Shown: positions 1 to 5,623, numbered from the stretch's first letter. The stretch: 6,851 bases of DNA from Chryseobacterium sp. (GCA_003852805.1 RDDY01000284.1:1-6851); one strand, 5' to 3'. Made by a program: numbers and translations. Notes: generated by a model not told the origin, from the letters alone.

Positions 1-29
1 AATTTCAACGCCTATCACTAACAACATAA

Positions 30-998
30 ATGTCACGCATACTTACCGGCATCCAAGCCACGGGCACGCCCCATTTGGGCAATCTTTTGGGAGCCATTAT
101 TCCCGCCATAGAACTGTCGAAGAAAGAAAAAAACGAGTCGTTTCTGTTTATCGCAAATCTACATACGCTTACACAAATCAAGAATGCAGAGGAGTTGAAA
201 CAAAACACTTATCAGATTGCTGCGGCATGGCTGGCGTTCGGGCTGGATACGGAAAAAACTTATTTCTACCGTCAGAGCGATATCCCCGAGACTTGCGAAC
301 TGATGTGGTATCTGATGTGCCATTTCCCGTATCAGCGTCTGACGCTGGCACACTCATTTAAAGACAAAGCCGACCGTTTGGCCGATGTAAATGCCGGACT
401 GTTCACCTACCCGATGCTGATGGCTGCCGATATTCTTCTGTATGACGCGGAGATTGTGCCTGTTGGGAAAGATCAACTTCAACATTTGGAGATGGCGCGA
501 GACGTGGGTGCGCGCTTCAACCATCAGATGGGCGAAGTCTTTGTTCTGCCTCAAGCCGAACTGCAAGAAAACACAAAATATGTTCCCGGGACCGACGGCC
601 ACAAAATGTCGAAATCCCGCGGGAACATCATCAATATTTTCTTGCCCGAGAAGCAGTTGAAAAAGCAGATTATGGGAATTGAAACCGATTCCAAATCGCT
701 GGAAGAACCAAAAGATCCCGTGACTGATAAAGTGTTCGCCATCTACGAACTGATTGCCGACGCCGACCGGACAGAGCAGTTAAGGCAAAAATACTTGGCC
801 GGCAACTTCGGCTACGGCCACGCCAAGACCGAACTCTACAATCTGATCTTGGAGAAATACAAGAAAGAACGCGAACTGTTCAATTATTATATGAGCAACT
901 TGGACGAGCTGGAAATGAAATTGCAACAAGGTGCCGAAAAGACCCGTATCATTGCAAAACAAACGCTGGAAAGAGTGCGCGCAGCGCAGGGATTATAG
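30..998 (+). CDS. trpS: Tryptophan--tRNA ligase (TrpRS)
   Basis: Cytoplasmic class I aminoacyl-tRNA synthetase that activates tryptophan with ATP and charges tRNA-Trp. The 322-residue product has the usual bacterial TrpRS length and is complete. The class I HIGH-type signature appears as PHLGN at residues 14-18 after the GIQATG start, and the KMSKS loop is intact at 192-196. The stretch MAADILLYD (131-139) holds the Asp that contacts the indole nitrogen in characterised bacterial enzymes. PVGKDQLQHLEMARD (144-158) is the typical family block before the C-terminal helical, anticodon-contacting domain. The ATG at 30 gives a normal N-terminus immediately before the ATP-binding motif. No Shine-Dalgarno sequence precedes it, as is usual in Bacteroidota. 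Only 29 nt of upstream sequence are present, so its promoter cannot be judged. It converges on the downstream HAD gene, with a shared terminator between them. Confidence 0.97.
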   Translation: MSRILTGIQATGTPHLGNLLGAIIPAIELSKKEKNESFLFIANLHTLTQIKNAEELKQNTYQIAAAWLAFGLDTEKTYFYRQSDIPETCELMWYLMCHFPYQRLTLAHSFKDKADRLADVNAGLFTYPMLMAADILLYDAEIVPVGKDQLQHLEMARDVGARFNHQMGEVFVLPQAELQENTKYVPGTDGHKMSKSRGNIINIFLPEKQLKKQIMGIETDSKSLEEPKDPVTDKVFAIYELIADADRTEQLRQKYLAGNFGYGHAKTELYNLILEKYKKERELFNYYMSNLDELEMKLQQGAEKTRIIAKQTLERVRAAQGL

Positions 999-1020
999 GA
1001 TCAACAAACATAACTACTAA

Positions 1021-1052
1021 ATAAAACCGGCTGAGGGTTCAGCCGGTTTTAT
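1021..1052. terminator. Bidirectional intrinsic terminator between trpS and the HAD gene
   Basis: A perfect 14-bp stem (1021-1034 paired with 1039-1052) with a GGGT tetraloop has a GC-rich core (CCGGCTGA/TCAGCCGG) flanked by AAAA and TTTT. Both strands therefore read as hairpin plus U-tract. It starts 22 nt after the trpS stop and ends one base before the stop of the convergent gene, so it can serve both transcription units. Confidence 0.9.
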
Positions 1053-1053
1053 C

Positions 1054-1749
1054 TTATAAGAATTTTTGGATCTCTGCCAAGCCGTCCACCACTTTCAACC
1101 CTTCTTCTTGCGGCTTTTCATTCAGTGCGTCGAAGAAGATGACATCCATCCCGAAGTTCTGTGCGCCTTTCACATCGGCAATCCAGTCGTCGCCTATGAG
1201 AATGCTTTCTGCTTTTTCGGCGCCGGCAAGTTTCAATGCATGATCGAAGATTTTCGGGTTCGGTTTTCTTACGCCTACATCATCGGCACAGACTACCACA
1301 TCAAAGAAATGGTTGATCTGCGCACCGTCTATCTTGCGCTGCGTCACTTCATGAAAACCGTTGGTTATGATGTGCAAAGTGTAGCCCTTATCGCTTAAAT
1401 AAGTCAACAATTCTCGCGCGCCCGGAACCACCTCGTTGTAGGTGATGATTTCGTCCAGGAAATTCTTTTCAAACTTGGCGGCCAATACCTCGTCTTCAAT
1501 GCCGAAATGGCGGAAGGTATTCAGGAATCGGTATTTGCGCAAGTACTCTTTGTCGATCTCCTCGTCTCTGATTTTGGCCCAAAGATCCTCATTGATGATA
1601 TGGTAGCGGGAATGGAATTCCTCGAACTGCAGATTGTATAAACTGCCGATTTCCTCGCGCAGATAAATGTCGTTTAGGGTTAAGTATGCATTACGTCTGT
1701 GGTCCCACAGCGTATTATCGAGATCAAAAAAAATGTGCTTAAAATTCAT
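1054..1749 (-). CDS. yjjG: YjjG-family HAD pyrimidine nucleotidase
   Basis: HAD-superfamily phosphatase of the YjjG/YfnB type. Characterised members dephosphorylate nucleoside monophosphates and favour non-canonical pyrimidine nucleotides, which keeps damaged or analogue bases out of DNA. All four HAD motifs are visible in the 231 residues. Motif I is DLDNTLWD (9-16; Asp9 nucleophile, Asp11 acid/base). Motif II is IITNGF (127-132; Thr129). Motif III is VRKPNP (160-165; Lys162). Motif IV is IGDDWIADVKGA (185-196; Asp187, Asp188, Asp192 for magnesium). The helical cap lies between motifs I and II, and the ITNG...QR...I pattern after motif II is characteristic of this subfamily. The ATG at 1749 sits 8 codons before the nucleophile and has no Shine-Dalgarno. 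A TACCTTTG element just upstream suggests its own promoter, but there is no terminator separating it from the small ORF 42 nt upstream, so read-through is possible. HAD specificity cannot be fixed from sequence alone. Confidence 0.88.
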   Translation of the reverse strand: MNFKHIFFDLDNTLWDHRRNAYLTLNDIYLREEIGSLYNLQFEEFHSRYHIINEDLWAKIRDEEIDKEYLRKYRFLNTFRHFGIEDEVLAAKFEKNFLDEIITYNEVVPGARELLTYLSDKGYTLHIITNGFHEVTQRKIDGAQINHFFDVVVCADDVGVRKPNPKIFDHALKLAGAEKAESILIGDDWIADVKGAQNFGMDVIFFDALNEKPQEEGLKVVDGLAEIQKFL

Positions 1750-1768
1750 TAAAACTGAAAATTAAGCA

Positions 1769-1776
1769 CAAAGGTA
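1769..1776 (-). promoter_or_regulatory. Candidate -7 promoter element for the HAD gene
   Basis: On the minus strand this reads TACCTTTG, an exact match to the Bacteroidota sigma-A -7 consensus TAnnTTTG. It would start transcription roughly a dozen bases before the ATG at 1749, giving a very short leader. No clear TTTG/TTG -33 element is seen at the expected distance, which would fall inside the 3' end of the small ORF. The call therefore rests on the -7 box and its position. Confidence 0.5.
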
Positions 1777-1791
1777 AGAAAAGGAAATCGT

Positions 1792-1923
1792 TTAGTTCTT
1801 GGAAAACACCGCAGTTACCTTGCCGGTACGTACTACAGCCAGGTTCTGCGAAAACTTCAACAACCTGTTGACCGTAGCCTTTCTTGGCAGAAGGGTGTTT
1901 GCCCGATGGTAAGTGTTTTTCAT
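1792..1923 (-). CDS. Small basic protein (43 aa) downstream of the ECF sigma gene
   Basis: I cannot assign a function. The frame is open upstream to an ATG at 2007, but starting there would overlap the 3' end of the sigma gene. The ATG at 1923, 55 nt past the sigma stop, gives a compact 43-residue protein that looks like a real domain. It has a polar N-terminus, then LLPRK (11-15), a probable amphipathic helix (about 16-31, TVNRLLKFSQNLAVV), and a short strand-like tail (GKVTAVFSKN) ending in TAA. It has ten Lys/Arg and no Asp or Glu, so it is strongly basic. My recollection, unverified here, is that similar short ORFs of the form 'P-x(2)-T-V-x-x-L-L-x-[FY]-[AS]' followed by a VV strand occur near sigma-factor genes in other Bacteroidota. 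A role as an RNA-, DNA- or sigma-binding peptide is only a guess. It is preceded by a 12-bp hairpin. The alternative is a chance ORF. Confidence 0.6.
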   Translation of the reverse strand: MKNTYHRANTLLPRKATVNRLLKFSQNLAVVRTGKVTAVFSKN

Positions 1924-1927
1924 AAAC

Positions 1928-1962
1928 GCATATATTATAGTGTTGTTCCTATAACGATATGC
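1928..1962 (-). promoter_or_regulatory. Inverted repeat / mRNA hairpin just before the small ORF
   Basis: GCATAT (1928-1933) pairs with ATATGC (1957-1962), and TTATAG (1935-1940) pairs with CTATAA (1949-1954). This leaves a 1x2 internal loop and an 8-nt apical loop. In the minus-strand transcript the hairpin lies between the sigma stop and the small ORF and ends 4 nt before its AUG. It is AT-rich and lacks a U-tract, so it does not look like a terminator. A translation-control structure, an RNA-processing site or a protein-binding palindrome are all possible. Confidence 0.5.
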
Positions 1963-1978
1963 ATTTGGTTTTATTACT

Positions 1979-2569
1979 TTACCGCGTGAGAATAATCTTA
2001 TTCTCATCCATAATTTTTCTCAAATTGATAACCGCATATCGCACGCGTCCCAGCGTGGTATTGATGCTGGCACCCGTTTGTTCGGCTATTTCCTTGAAGC
2101 TCAATCCACGGAAAAAACGCAGTTCCAAAACCTCTTGCTGGTTTTCGGGCAGGCGGCTGATCATGCGGTGCAGATCCTCTTTTATCTGGGCATCGATCAT
2201 CAAATCCTCTATATTGGCTGCGGGCTCTTTGATGATGTCGAAGATGGAGAACTCCTCATTCTCGTAGGTGGTCTCCGAGATTTTCACGTGCTTGGCCTTT
2301 GCGCGGAAATGGTCGATCACCAAGTTGTGCGCAATACGCTTTACCCAAACGGGGAATTTTCCCTCGTCATTGTAGCGTCCTTCCTTCAACAATACGATCA
2401 CTTTCATAAAGGTATCTTGGAAGATATCGTTCGCCAAATCTTCGTCACCGATTTTGTAGAAAATGAAAGTGAAAAGATCGCGCTGATGCTTCTTGAGCAA
2501 TTTTTCCAGCGCCGCTTCGTTACCGTTTTGGTAATCTTTTATAAGCTGAGTATCTGTAGCAGTAATCAT
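1979..2569 (-). CDS. ECF-type RNA polymerase sigma-70 family factor
   Basis: Alternative sigma factor of the ECF (group 4) type, made only of sigma-2 and sigma-4 regions; it directs core RNA polymerase to a specific promoter set. Sigma-2 spans about residues 20-92 and includes DIFQDTFMKVI (48-58, region 2.1-2.2) and FPVWVKRIAHNLVIDHFR (72-89, regions 2.3-2.4). An acidic linker (about 100-128) follows. Sigma-4 spans about 130-187, with LPENQQEVLELRFF (140-153) and the helix-turn-helix LSFKEIAEQTGASINTTLGRVRYA (156-179). At 196 residues the length is typical, with no C-terminal extension. No anti-sigma gene with a membrane segment or zinc-binding motif lies next to it, unlike most ECF loci; its only close downstream neighbour is the 43-aa basic ORF. 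The ATG at 2569 lies directly before the first helix and has no Shine-Dalgarno. A folded leader and a candidate promoter precede it. Its regulon and signal cannot be told from this window. Confidence 0.95.
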   Translation of the reverse strand: MITATDTQLIKDYQNGNEAALEKLLKKHQRDLFTFIFYKIGDEDLANDIFQDTFMKVIVLLKEGRYNDEGKFPVWVKRIAHNLVIDHFRAKAKHVKISETTYENEEFSIFDIIKEPAANIEDLMIDAQIKEDLHRMISRLPENQQEVLELRFFRGLSFKEIAEQTGASINTTLGRVRYAVINLRKIMDENKIILTR

Positions 2570-2570
2570 G

Positions 2571-2646
2571 TCTTTACTTTATATAAAAAGCCTTCTTTCC
2601 CTACGGGAAAAACCGGTCTGTGTTCGGGTTTATTTTAAAGTAAAGA
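2571..2646 (-). promoter_or_regulatory. Structured leader in front of the sigma gene
   Basis: An 11-bp perfect inverted repeat, TAAAGTAAAGA (2636-2646) and TCTTTACTTTA (2571-2581), encloses an inner 6-bp hairpin, TTTCCC (2596-2601) with GGGAAA (2605-2610), whose loop is TAC. In the minus-strand mRNA the 3' arm of the outer stem ends one base before the AUG at 2569. If folded, it would occlude the A-rich initiation region that Bacteroidota use instead of a Shine-Dalgarno. The outer arms are AT-rich and 54 nt apart, so they could equally be an operator or coincidence. Confidence 0.4.
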
Positions 2647-2681
2647 TGTTACGTCAATAAGCAGATATTATTAAGAGAGCA

Positions 2682-2714
2682 CGAATATATGAAAATTATA
2701 ATCTAAACAACAAA
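2682..2714 (-). promoter_or_regulatory. Candidate promoter for the sigma gene
   Basis: On the minus strand a TTTG (2711-2714) is followed after 21 nt by TATATTCG (2682-2689). These match the Bacteroidota -33 TTTG and -7 TAnnTTTG elements with a single mismatch and near-normal spacing. Transcription would begin near 2675 and leave a leader of about 105 nt containing the inverted repeats before the sigma start. There is no terminator after the upstream gene, so co-transcription from it is also possible. Confidence 0.35.
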
Positions 2715-2737
2715 GAATATGCCCGATTGCCGATTGA

Positions 2738-3229
2738 TCAGTTGGCCAGATCATGGATCAGCACAATCGGGATATTGACGGTAAAATTCAGGTTGAAACC
2801 TTTCATTTCTTTGCCGTTCAATCTTGCGTCGCCCAGCGGAAAACCGTAGCCGCCCGTCAGATCGATCAGACCGAAAAGACTGAAACCTATTTTGGGCGCC
2901 ACATACTTTGATGTCAGTTCGGCACCGCCCAAAAAATACCACGAATGGTAAAGGTCGTAACCGCGCTGAAAGTTCAGGAGAACATCGGTTTGCAATTTAG
3001 GCAATGCCGCAAATTTCCCGTTCACGCTGCCCAGCAGTGCAGCGCCGCCCACGCGGAAAAGCACATCATCCGTATTCAGGAAAAGCAAGCGTGCGCCCAC
3101 CTCGCCGAAACTGTTATTTTGGTAAGCGTATCCCGCATGAACCAAGGTATGAGTGGTTATCCCTTGGGCCTTACCCGAAGAGACAACAGCAGTAAACAGA
3201 AAAAAAATCAGTAAGCCGAAGCGCTTCAT
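2738..3229 (-). CDS. Secreted beta-rich protein, probably outer-membrane
   Basis: Not recognised as a named family. The 163-residue product begins with a classic signal peptide: MKR, a hydrophobic core (about 4-16), then SSGKAQ, with likely signal peptidase I cleavage after Ala21. The mature part of about 142 residues is dominated by alternating hydrophobic/polar strands rich in Gly, Phe and Tyr, such as GEVGARLLFL (42-51), DVLFRVGGAALLGSVNGKF, WYFLGGAEL and FSLFGLIDLTGGYGF. It ends in a hydrophobic strand (FTVNIPIVLI) before HDLAN. This pattern suits a small outer-membrane beta-barrel or periplasmic beta-sandwich; it lacks a lipobox cysteine and Trp/Tyr-terminal Phe typical of classical porins. 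The ATG at 3229 places the signal peptide correctly. The rho terminator lies only about 40 nt upstream, so its promoter must fit in 3230-3266; the best match there, TACCTTGC (3247-3254, minus), is poor. The sigma factor gene follows after 168 nt, and any functional link is speculative. Confidence 0.8.
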   Translation of the reverse strand: MKRFGLLIFFLFTAVVSSGKAQGITTHTLVHAGYAYQNNSFGEVGARLLFLNTDDVLFRVGGAALLGSVNGKFAALPKLQTDVLLNFQRGYDLYHSWYFLGGAELTSKYVAPKIGFSLFGLIDLTGGYGFPLGDARLNGKEMKGFNLNFTVNIPIVLIHDLAN

Positions 3230-3266
3230 GCCGAAACTTTAGTAGTGCAAGGTACTATATTCTCAC

Positions 3267-3298
3267 AAAAAAACCGCAGTTTCAAATGCTGCGGTTTT
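3267..3298 (-). terminator. Intrinsic terminator of rho
   Basis: On the minus strand, AAAACCGCAG (3298-3289) pairs with CTGCGGTTTT (3279-3270) as a 10-bp stem with a 9-nt loop, running into seven consecutive T residues (3273-3267). It lies just 6 nt after the rho stop codon and about 37 nt before the start of the next minus-strand gene, so it separates the two transcription units. Confidence 0.88.
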
Positions 3299-3304
3299 CT
3301 GTAT

Positions 3305-5047
3305 TTATCGGTTCATAGACATCAGGAACTCTTCGTTGTTCAGGGTTCCTTTCATATTCTTTTGTACAAATTCCATCGCCTCCATCGGGTTCATGTCGGC
3401 CAGGTGTCTGCGCAAGATCCACATGCGCTGCTGGGTGACCTCGTCAAAGAGCAGATCATCCCGACGTGTGCTGGATGCGGAAAGGTCTACCGCCGGATAG
3501 ATGCGCTTGTTGGCAATCTTACGGTCCAGCTGAAGCTCCATATTTCCGGTGCCCTTAAATTCTTCAAAAATTACCTCGTCCATTTTTGAGCCGGTATCTA
3601 TCAGCGCCGTTGCAATAATCGTCAATGATCCGCCGCCTTCTATCTTGCGCGCGGCACCGAAGAATCTCTTTGGCTTGTGCAGAGCGTTGGCATCCACACC
3701 TCCCGAAAGAATTTTCCCGGAAGCCGGCGTTACCGTATTGTAAGCTCTGGCCAAACGCGTGATGGAATCCAAAAGGATGACCACATCGTGGCCGCATTCC
3801 ACCATTCGTTGTGCTTTTGACAGTACAAGATTTGCAACTTTCACATGCTTCTCGGCGGACTCGTCAAAGGTAGAAGCGATTACTTCTGCATTTACGCTGC
3901 GCTGCATATCGGTCACCTCTTCGGGGCGCTCGTCAATCAGCAGTACAATCATGTATGCCTCGGGATGGTTTGCCGAAATGCTGTTTGCAATATCCTTCAA
4001 CAGCATTGTTTTTCCCGTCTTCGGCTGGGCCACAATCATGGCGCGCTGGCCCTTTCCTATCGGCGCAAACAGATCTACGATGCGCGTGGACAAGGTGGAA
4101 TTGGTGCCTGCCAGATTAAATTTCTCTTGCGGGAACAGCGGTGTCAAAAACTCAAAAGCCACGCGGTCTTTAATAAACGCCAGATCTCTGCCGTTGACTT
4201 CCGTAGGTTTTAAAAGGCTGAAATACTTCTCGCCTTCTTTGGGCAACCGTACCAAGCCTTTTACGGTATCGCCGGTTTTCAGGCCATAGTTTCTGATCTG
4301 ATTGGTGGAAACATAAACATCGTCAGGTGACGAAATGTAGTTGAAATCCGATGAGCGCAGGAAGCCGTAGTTATCAGGGAGAATTTCCAGAACCCCTTCG
4401 ATGGTTATCAGATTATCGAAGTTGAATTCTTTTTTGGAGTTTTCGTACTCGTGGTTGTTCTGATTTTGTCGGTCTTTCTGGTTCCGATTTCTCTGCTGCT
4501 GATCGCGTTGTTGCTGTTTTTGCTGCTTGTGGTTATCGGCGGCTTTTTCAGCGTCCCTGCTATCGGCTGTTTTGTCGGGATTCTTGGTGTCCGCAGCTTT
4601 CTCAACTTTGGGCTGATCCGCAGTTTTTTCGGCCTTTTTTGGCTCTGCAGATTCCGGTTCGGCAGTTTCTGCTGTTGCCTCCTCTGCTGTGGTTTCCTCT
4701 GCGGTTTTCTTTTTGCGCCCGCGCTTCTTGGGTTGTTGTTCTGTGTTTTCCGTTTGTTCTGCCGTCGCGGTTTCCGCAGTTTCCTCGGCAGGCGTTTCAG
4801 CCGTTTCTTCTGATGCGGCTTTCGGTTTGCGGCCGCGCCGTTTCTTTTCGGGGGCGGTCGGGTCTTTTTTATCGTTGTCGCCGTTCAGGTATTTTTTTAC
4901 CGCATCTTTATGCGTGGCCTGAAAATCCAGTATTGCGTAGACGGTTTCATCGGGGCTTGCGTTCTTGCTTGTTTCAATGCCAAGTTCGCCCGTGATGACT
5001 GCCAACTCCGATTCGGATTTTGACTTTAGGCTTTCGATGTCAAACAT
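3305..5047 (-). CDS. rho: Transcription termination factor Rho with long disordered insertion
   Basis: Hexameric RNA-dependent ATPase/translocase that releases transcripts from RNA polymerase. The 580 residues are about 160 longer than E. coli Rho (419). Residues 1-50 form the N-terminal Rho_N helical domain. A disordered insertion of about 150 residues follows (about 55-205). Then come the cold-shock-like primary RNA-binding domain (about 212-285, with YGFLR 227-231) and the RecA-type motor (about 295-570). The motor has Walker A QPKTGKT (341-347), IDERPEEV with the catalytic Glu (371-378), Walker B DVVILLDS (421-428), and the Q-loop region [18 protein letters not shown] (443-460) followed by RFFGAARK. 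All motor residues I can check look intact. The insertion has an E/A/T-rich part with two basic motifs (KKRRGRKPK 68-76, KKRGRKKK 107-114), four 9-residue repeats (141-176) and a Q/N/R-rich end. Disordered insertions of this kind are known in Bacteroidota Rho, and phase separation has been reported for the Bacteroides thetaiotaomicron protein. The gene is divergent from the DUF4293 gene and closed by an intrinsic terminator. Confidence 0.97.
   Translation of the reverse strand: MFDIESLKSKSESELAVITGELGIETSKNASPDETVYAILDFQATHKDAVKKYLNGDNDKKDPTAPEKKRRGRKPKAASEETAETPAEETAETATAEQTENTEQQPKKRGRKKKTAEETTAEEATAETAEPESAEPKKAEKTADQPKVEKAADTKNPDKTADSRDAEKAADNHKQQKQQQRDQQQRNRNQKDRQNQNNHEYENSKKEFNFDNLITIEGVLEILPDNYGFLRSSDFNYISSPDDVYVSTNQIRNYGLKTGDTVKGLVRLPKEGEKYFSLLKPTEVNGRDLAFIKDRVAFEFLTPLFPQEKFNLAGTNSTLSTRIVDLFAPIGKGQRAMIVAQPKTGKTMLLKDIANSISANHPEAYMIVLLIDERPEEVTDMQRSVNAEVIASTFDESAEKHVKVANLVLSKAQRMVECGHDVVILLDSITRLARAYNTVTPASGKILSGGVDANALHKPKRFFGAARKIEGGGSLTIIATALIDTGSKMDEVIFEEFKGTGNMELQLDRKIANKRIYPAVDLSASSTRRDDLLFDEVTQQRMWILRRHLADMNPMEAMEFVQKNMKGTLNNEEFLMSMNR
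4520..4627 (-). repeat. Four tandem 27-bp (9-residue) repeats inside rho
   Basis: Residues 141-176 of Rho divide exactly into four 9-residue units: [27 protein letters not shown] and KAADNHKQQ. The constant part is K-[TA]-A-D, and the unit ends in E or D in the first three. The nucleotide sequence has diverged between units, especially at third positions, so the repeat is visible mainly at protein level. It sits in the middle of the disordered insertion and gives a regular alternation of basic and acidic residues. Confidence 0.75.
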
Positions 5048-5090
5048 ATAGGTTTCAAAAAAGTAAAATCGTTGATGATTGTTTTAAACA

Positions 5091-5109
5091 GCCGCAGGAG
5101 AAACGCGGC
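5091..5109 (-). promoter_or_regulatory. Short GC-rich hairpin in the rho leader
   Basis: GCCGC (5091-5095) pairs with GCGGC (5105-5109) around a 9-nt loop, in an otherwise AT-rich 5' leader about 44 nt before the rho start codon. The best promoter match upstream on the minus strand is CATTTTTG (5128-5135), one mismatch from TAnnTTTG, with no convincing -33 element. The hairpin is short and could be incidental. Confidence 0.25.
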
Positions 5110-5173
5110 CGATGGGTTTTTGAGATTCAAAAATGTGCTGCAATTTACGCTATTTTTAGGAATCCAAGAAATT

Positions 5174-5198
5174 ATTGTTATTTTTGCATGATAACAAT
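5174..5198. promoter_or_regulatory. Palindrome across the DUF4293 promoter
   Basis: Perfect 8-bp arms ATTGTTAT (5174-5181) and ATAACAAT (5191-5198) are separated by 9 bp, so the arm centres are 17 bp apart. The palindrome covers the -7 element and the expected transcription start in the rho/DUF4293 intergenic region. That is a typical place for a dimeric repressor site, although the arms are AT-rich and short. Confidence 0.35.
5179..5186 (+). promoter_or_regulatory. -7 promoter element of the DUF4293 gene
   Basis: TATTTTTG matches the Bacteroidota -7 consensus TAnnTTTG exactly and lies 23 nt before the ATG at 5210, giving a leader of roughly 15-20 nt. At the -33 distance there is only a T-rich stretch (TTTTTAGG, 5153-5160) and no perfect TTTG. 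Confidence 0.6.
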
Positions 5199-5209
5199 TC
5201 TGCTGCCCA

Positions 5210-5599
5210 ATGCTTCAAAGAATTCAGACCGTCTTTATGCTGTTAGCCACTTTGTCTCCGCTGTTCTTGGTAATTGCGGGCGGCAGTGAGATAGTCTACG
5301 GCGATTTCCCTGTGGTAACGGTGGTTGCGGTAATTCTTATCCTGCTCGGCGCGCTGAGCATCTTCAGTTACAAAAACAGAAACAGACAGATCTTGCTGAA
5401 TAACACCGGCATCATCATAAACGCTTTGTTGATCGGCTTATTGGTTTACCGACTACTAAATTTATCCGGAGGAGAGTCATTTCCTGAGAAGGGTATTGAG
5501 TTAGTATTCCCCATCATTGCTGTGGTACTGTTTGTCTTGGCAAACGTGTACATCCGCCGTGATGAGCGACTCGTAAAATCTGTAGACAGATTCCGATAG
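5210..5599 (+). CDS. DUF4293-family four-helix membrane protein
   Basis: Small integral inner-membrane protein of unknown function. The 129 residues contain four hydrophobic segments at about 5-23, 34-53, 66-84 and 97-115. A positively charged cytoplasmic loop (YKNRNRQ, 54-60) separates segments 2 and 3. The start MLQRIQTVFMLLA and the end RRDERLVKSVDRFR are the hallmark blocks of the DUF4293 family, which to my knowledge is restricted to Bacteroidota and often lies beside rho. The charged, conserved C-terminal tail is predicted to face the cytoplasm. The ATG at 5210 yields the canonical family N-terminus, and no Shine-Dalgarno is present. It is divergent from rho, has its own promoter-like element overlapped by a palindrome, and is closed by a strong terminator, so it is probably monocistronic. 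No activity can be inferred. Confidence 0.9.
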   Translation: MLQRIQTVFMLLATLSPLFLVIAGGSEIVYGDFPVVTVVAVILILLGALSIFSYKNRNRQILLNNTGIIINALLIGLLVYRLLNLSGGESFPEKGIELVFPIIAVVLFVLANVYIRRDERLVKSVDRFR

Positions 5600-5623
5600 C
5601 CTTGCAACGATTTATTTAGAGTG

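Noticed and set aside
1924..2007. N-terminal extension of the small basic ORF from an ATG at 2007 (71 aa in total)
   Set aside because: It would overlap the last 29 nt of the sigma gene and run through the intergenic inverted repeat, and the extra 28 residues show no domain character; the ATG at 1923 gives the compact protein.
2078..2638. 186-aa open frame on the plus strand
   Set aside because: It lies antisense to the sigma factor gene, whose motifs are unmistakable, and shows no domain of its own.
2720..2777. Repeated CAATCGG/CCGATTG words around the end of the secreted-protein gene
   Set aside because: The copies are only 7-9 bp, irregularly spaced, and partly inside coding sequence; not enough to call a repeat or an attachment site.
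3759..4289. 176-aa plus-strand frame
   Set aside because: It is antisense to the Rho motor domain, where codon constraint leaves the opposite strand open by chance.
4451..4813. Very hydrophobic 120-aa plus-strand frame resembling a membrane protein
   Set aside because: It is the antisense reading of the Lys/Gln/Asn/Glu-rich codons of the Rho insertion, which automatically gives Leu/Val/Phe-rich peptides.
5020..5289. 89-aa plus-strand frame across the rho/DUF4293 gap
   Set aside because: It overlaps the rho 5' end and the DUF4293 5' end in the wrong frame, covers the promoter region and has no recognisable pattern.
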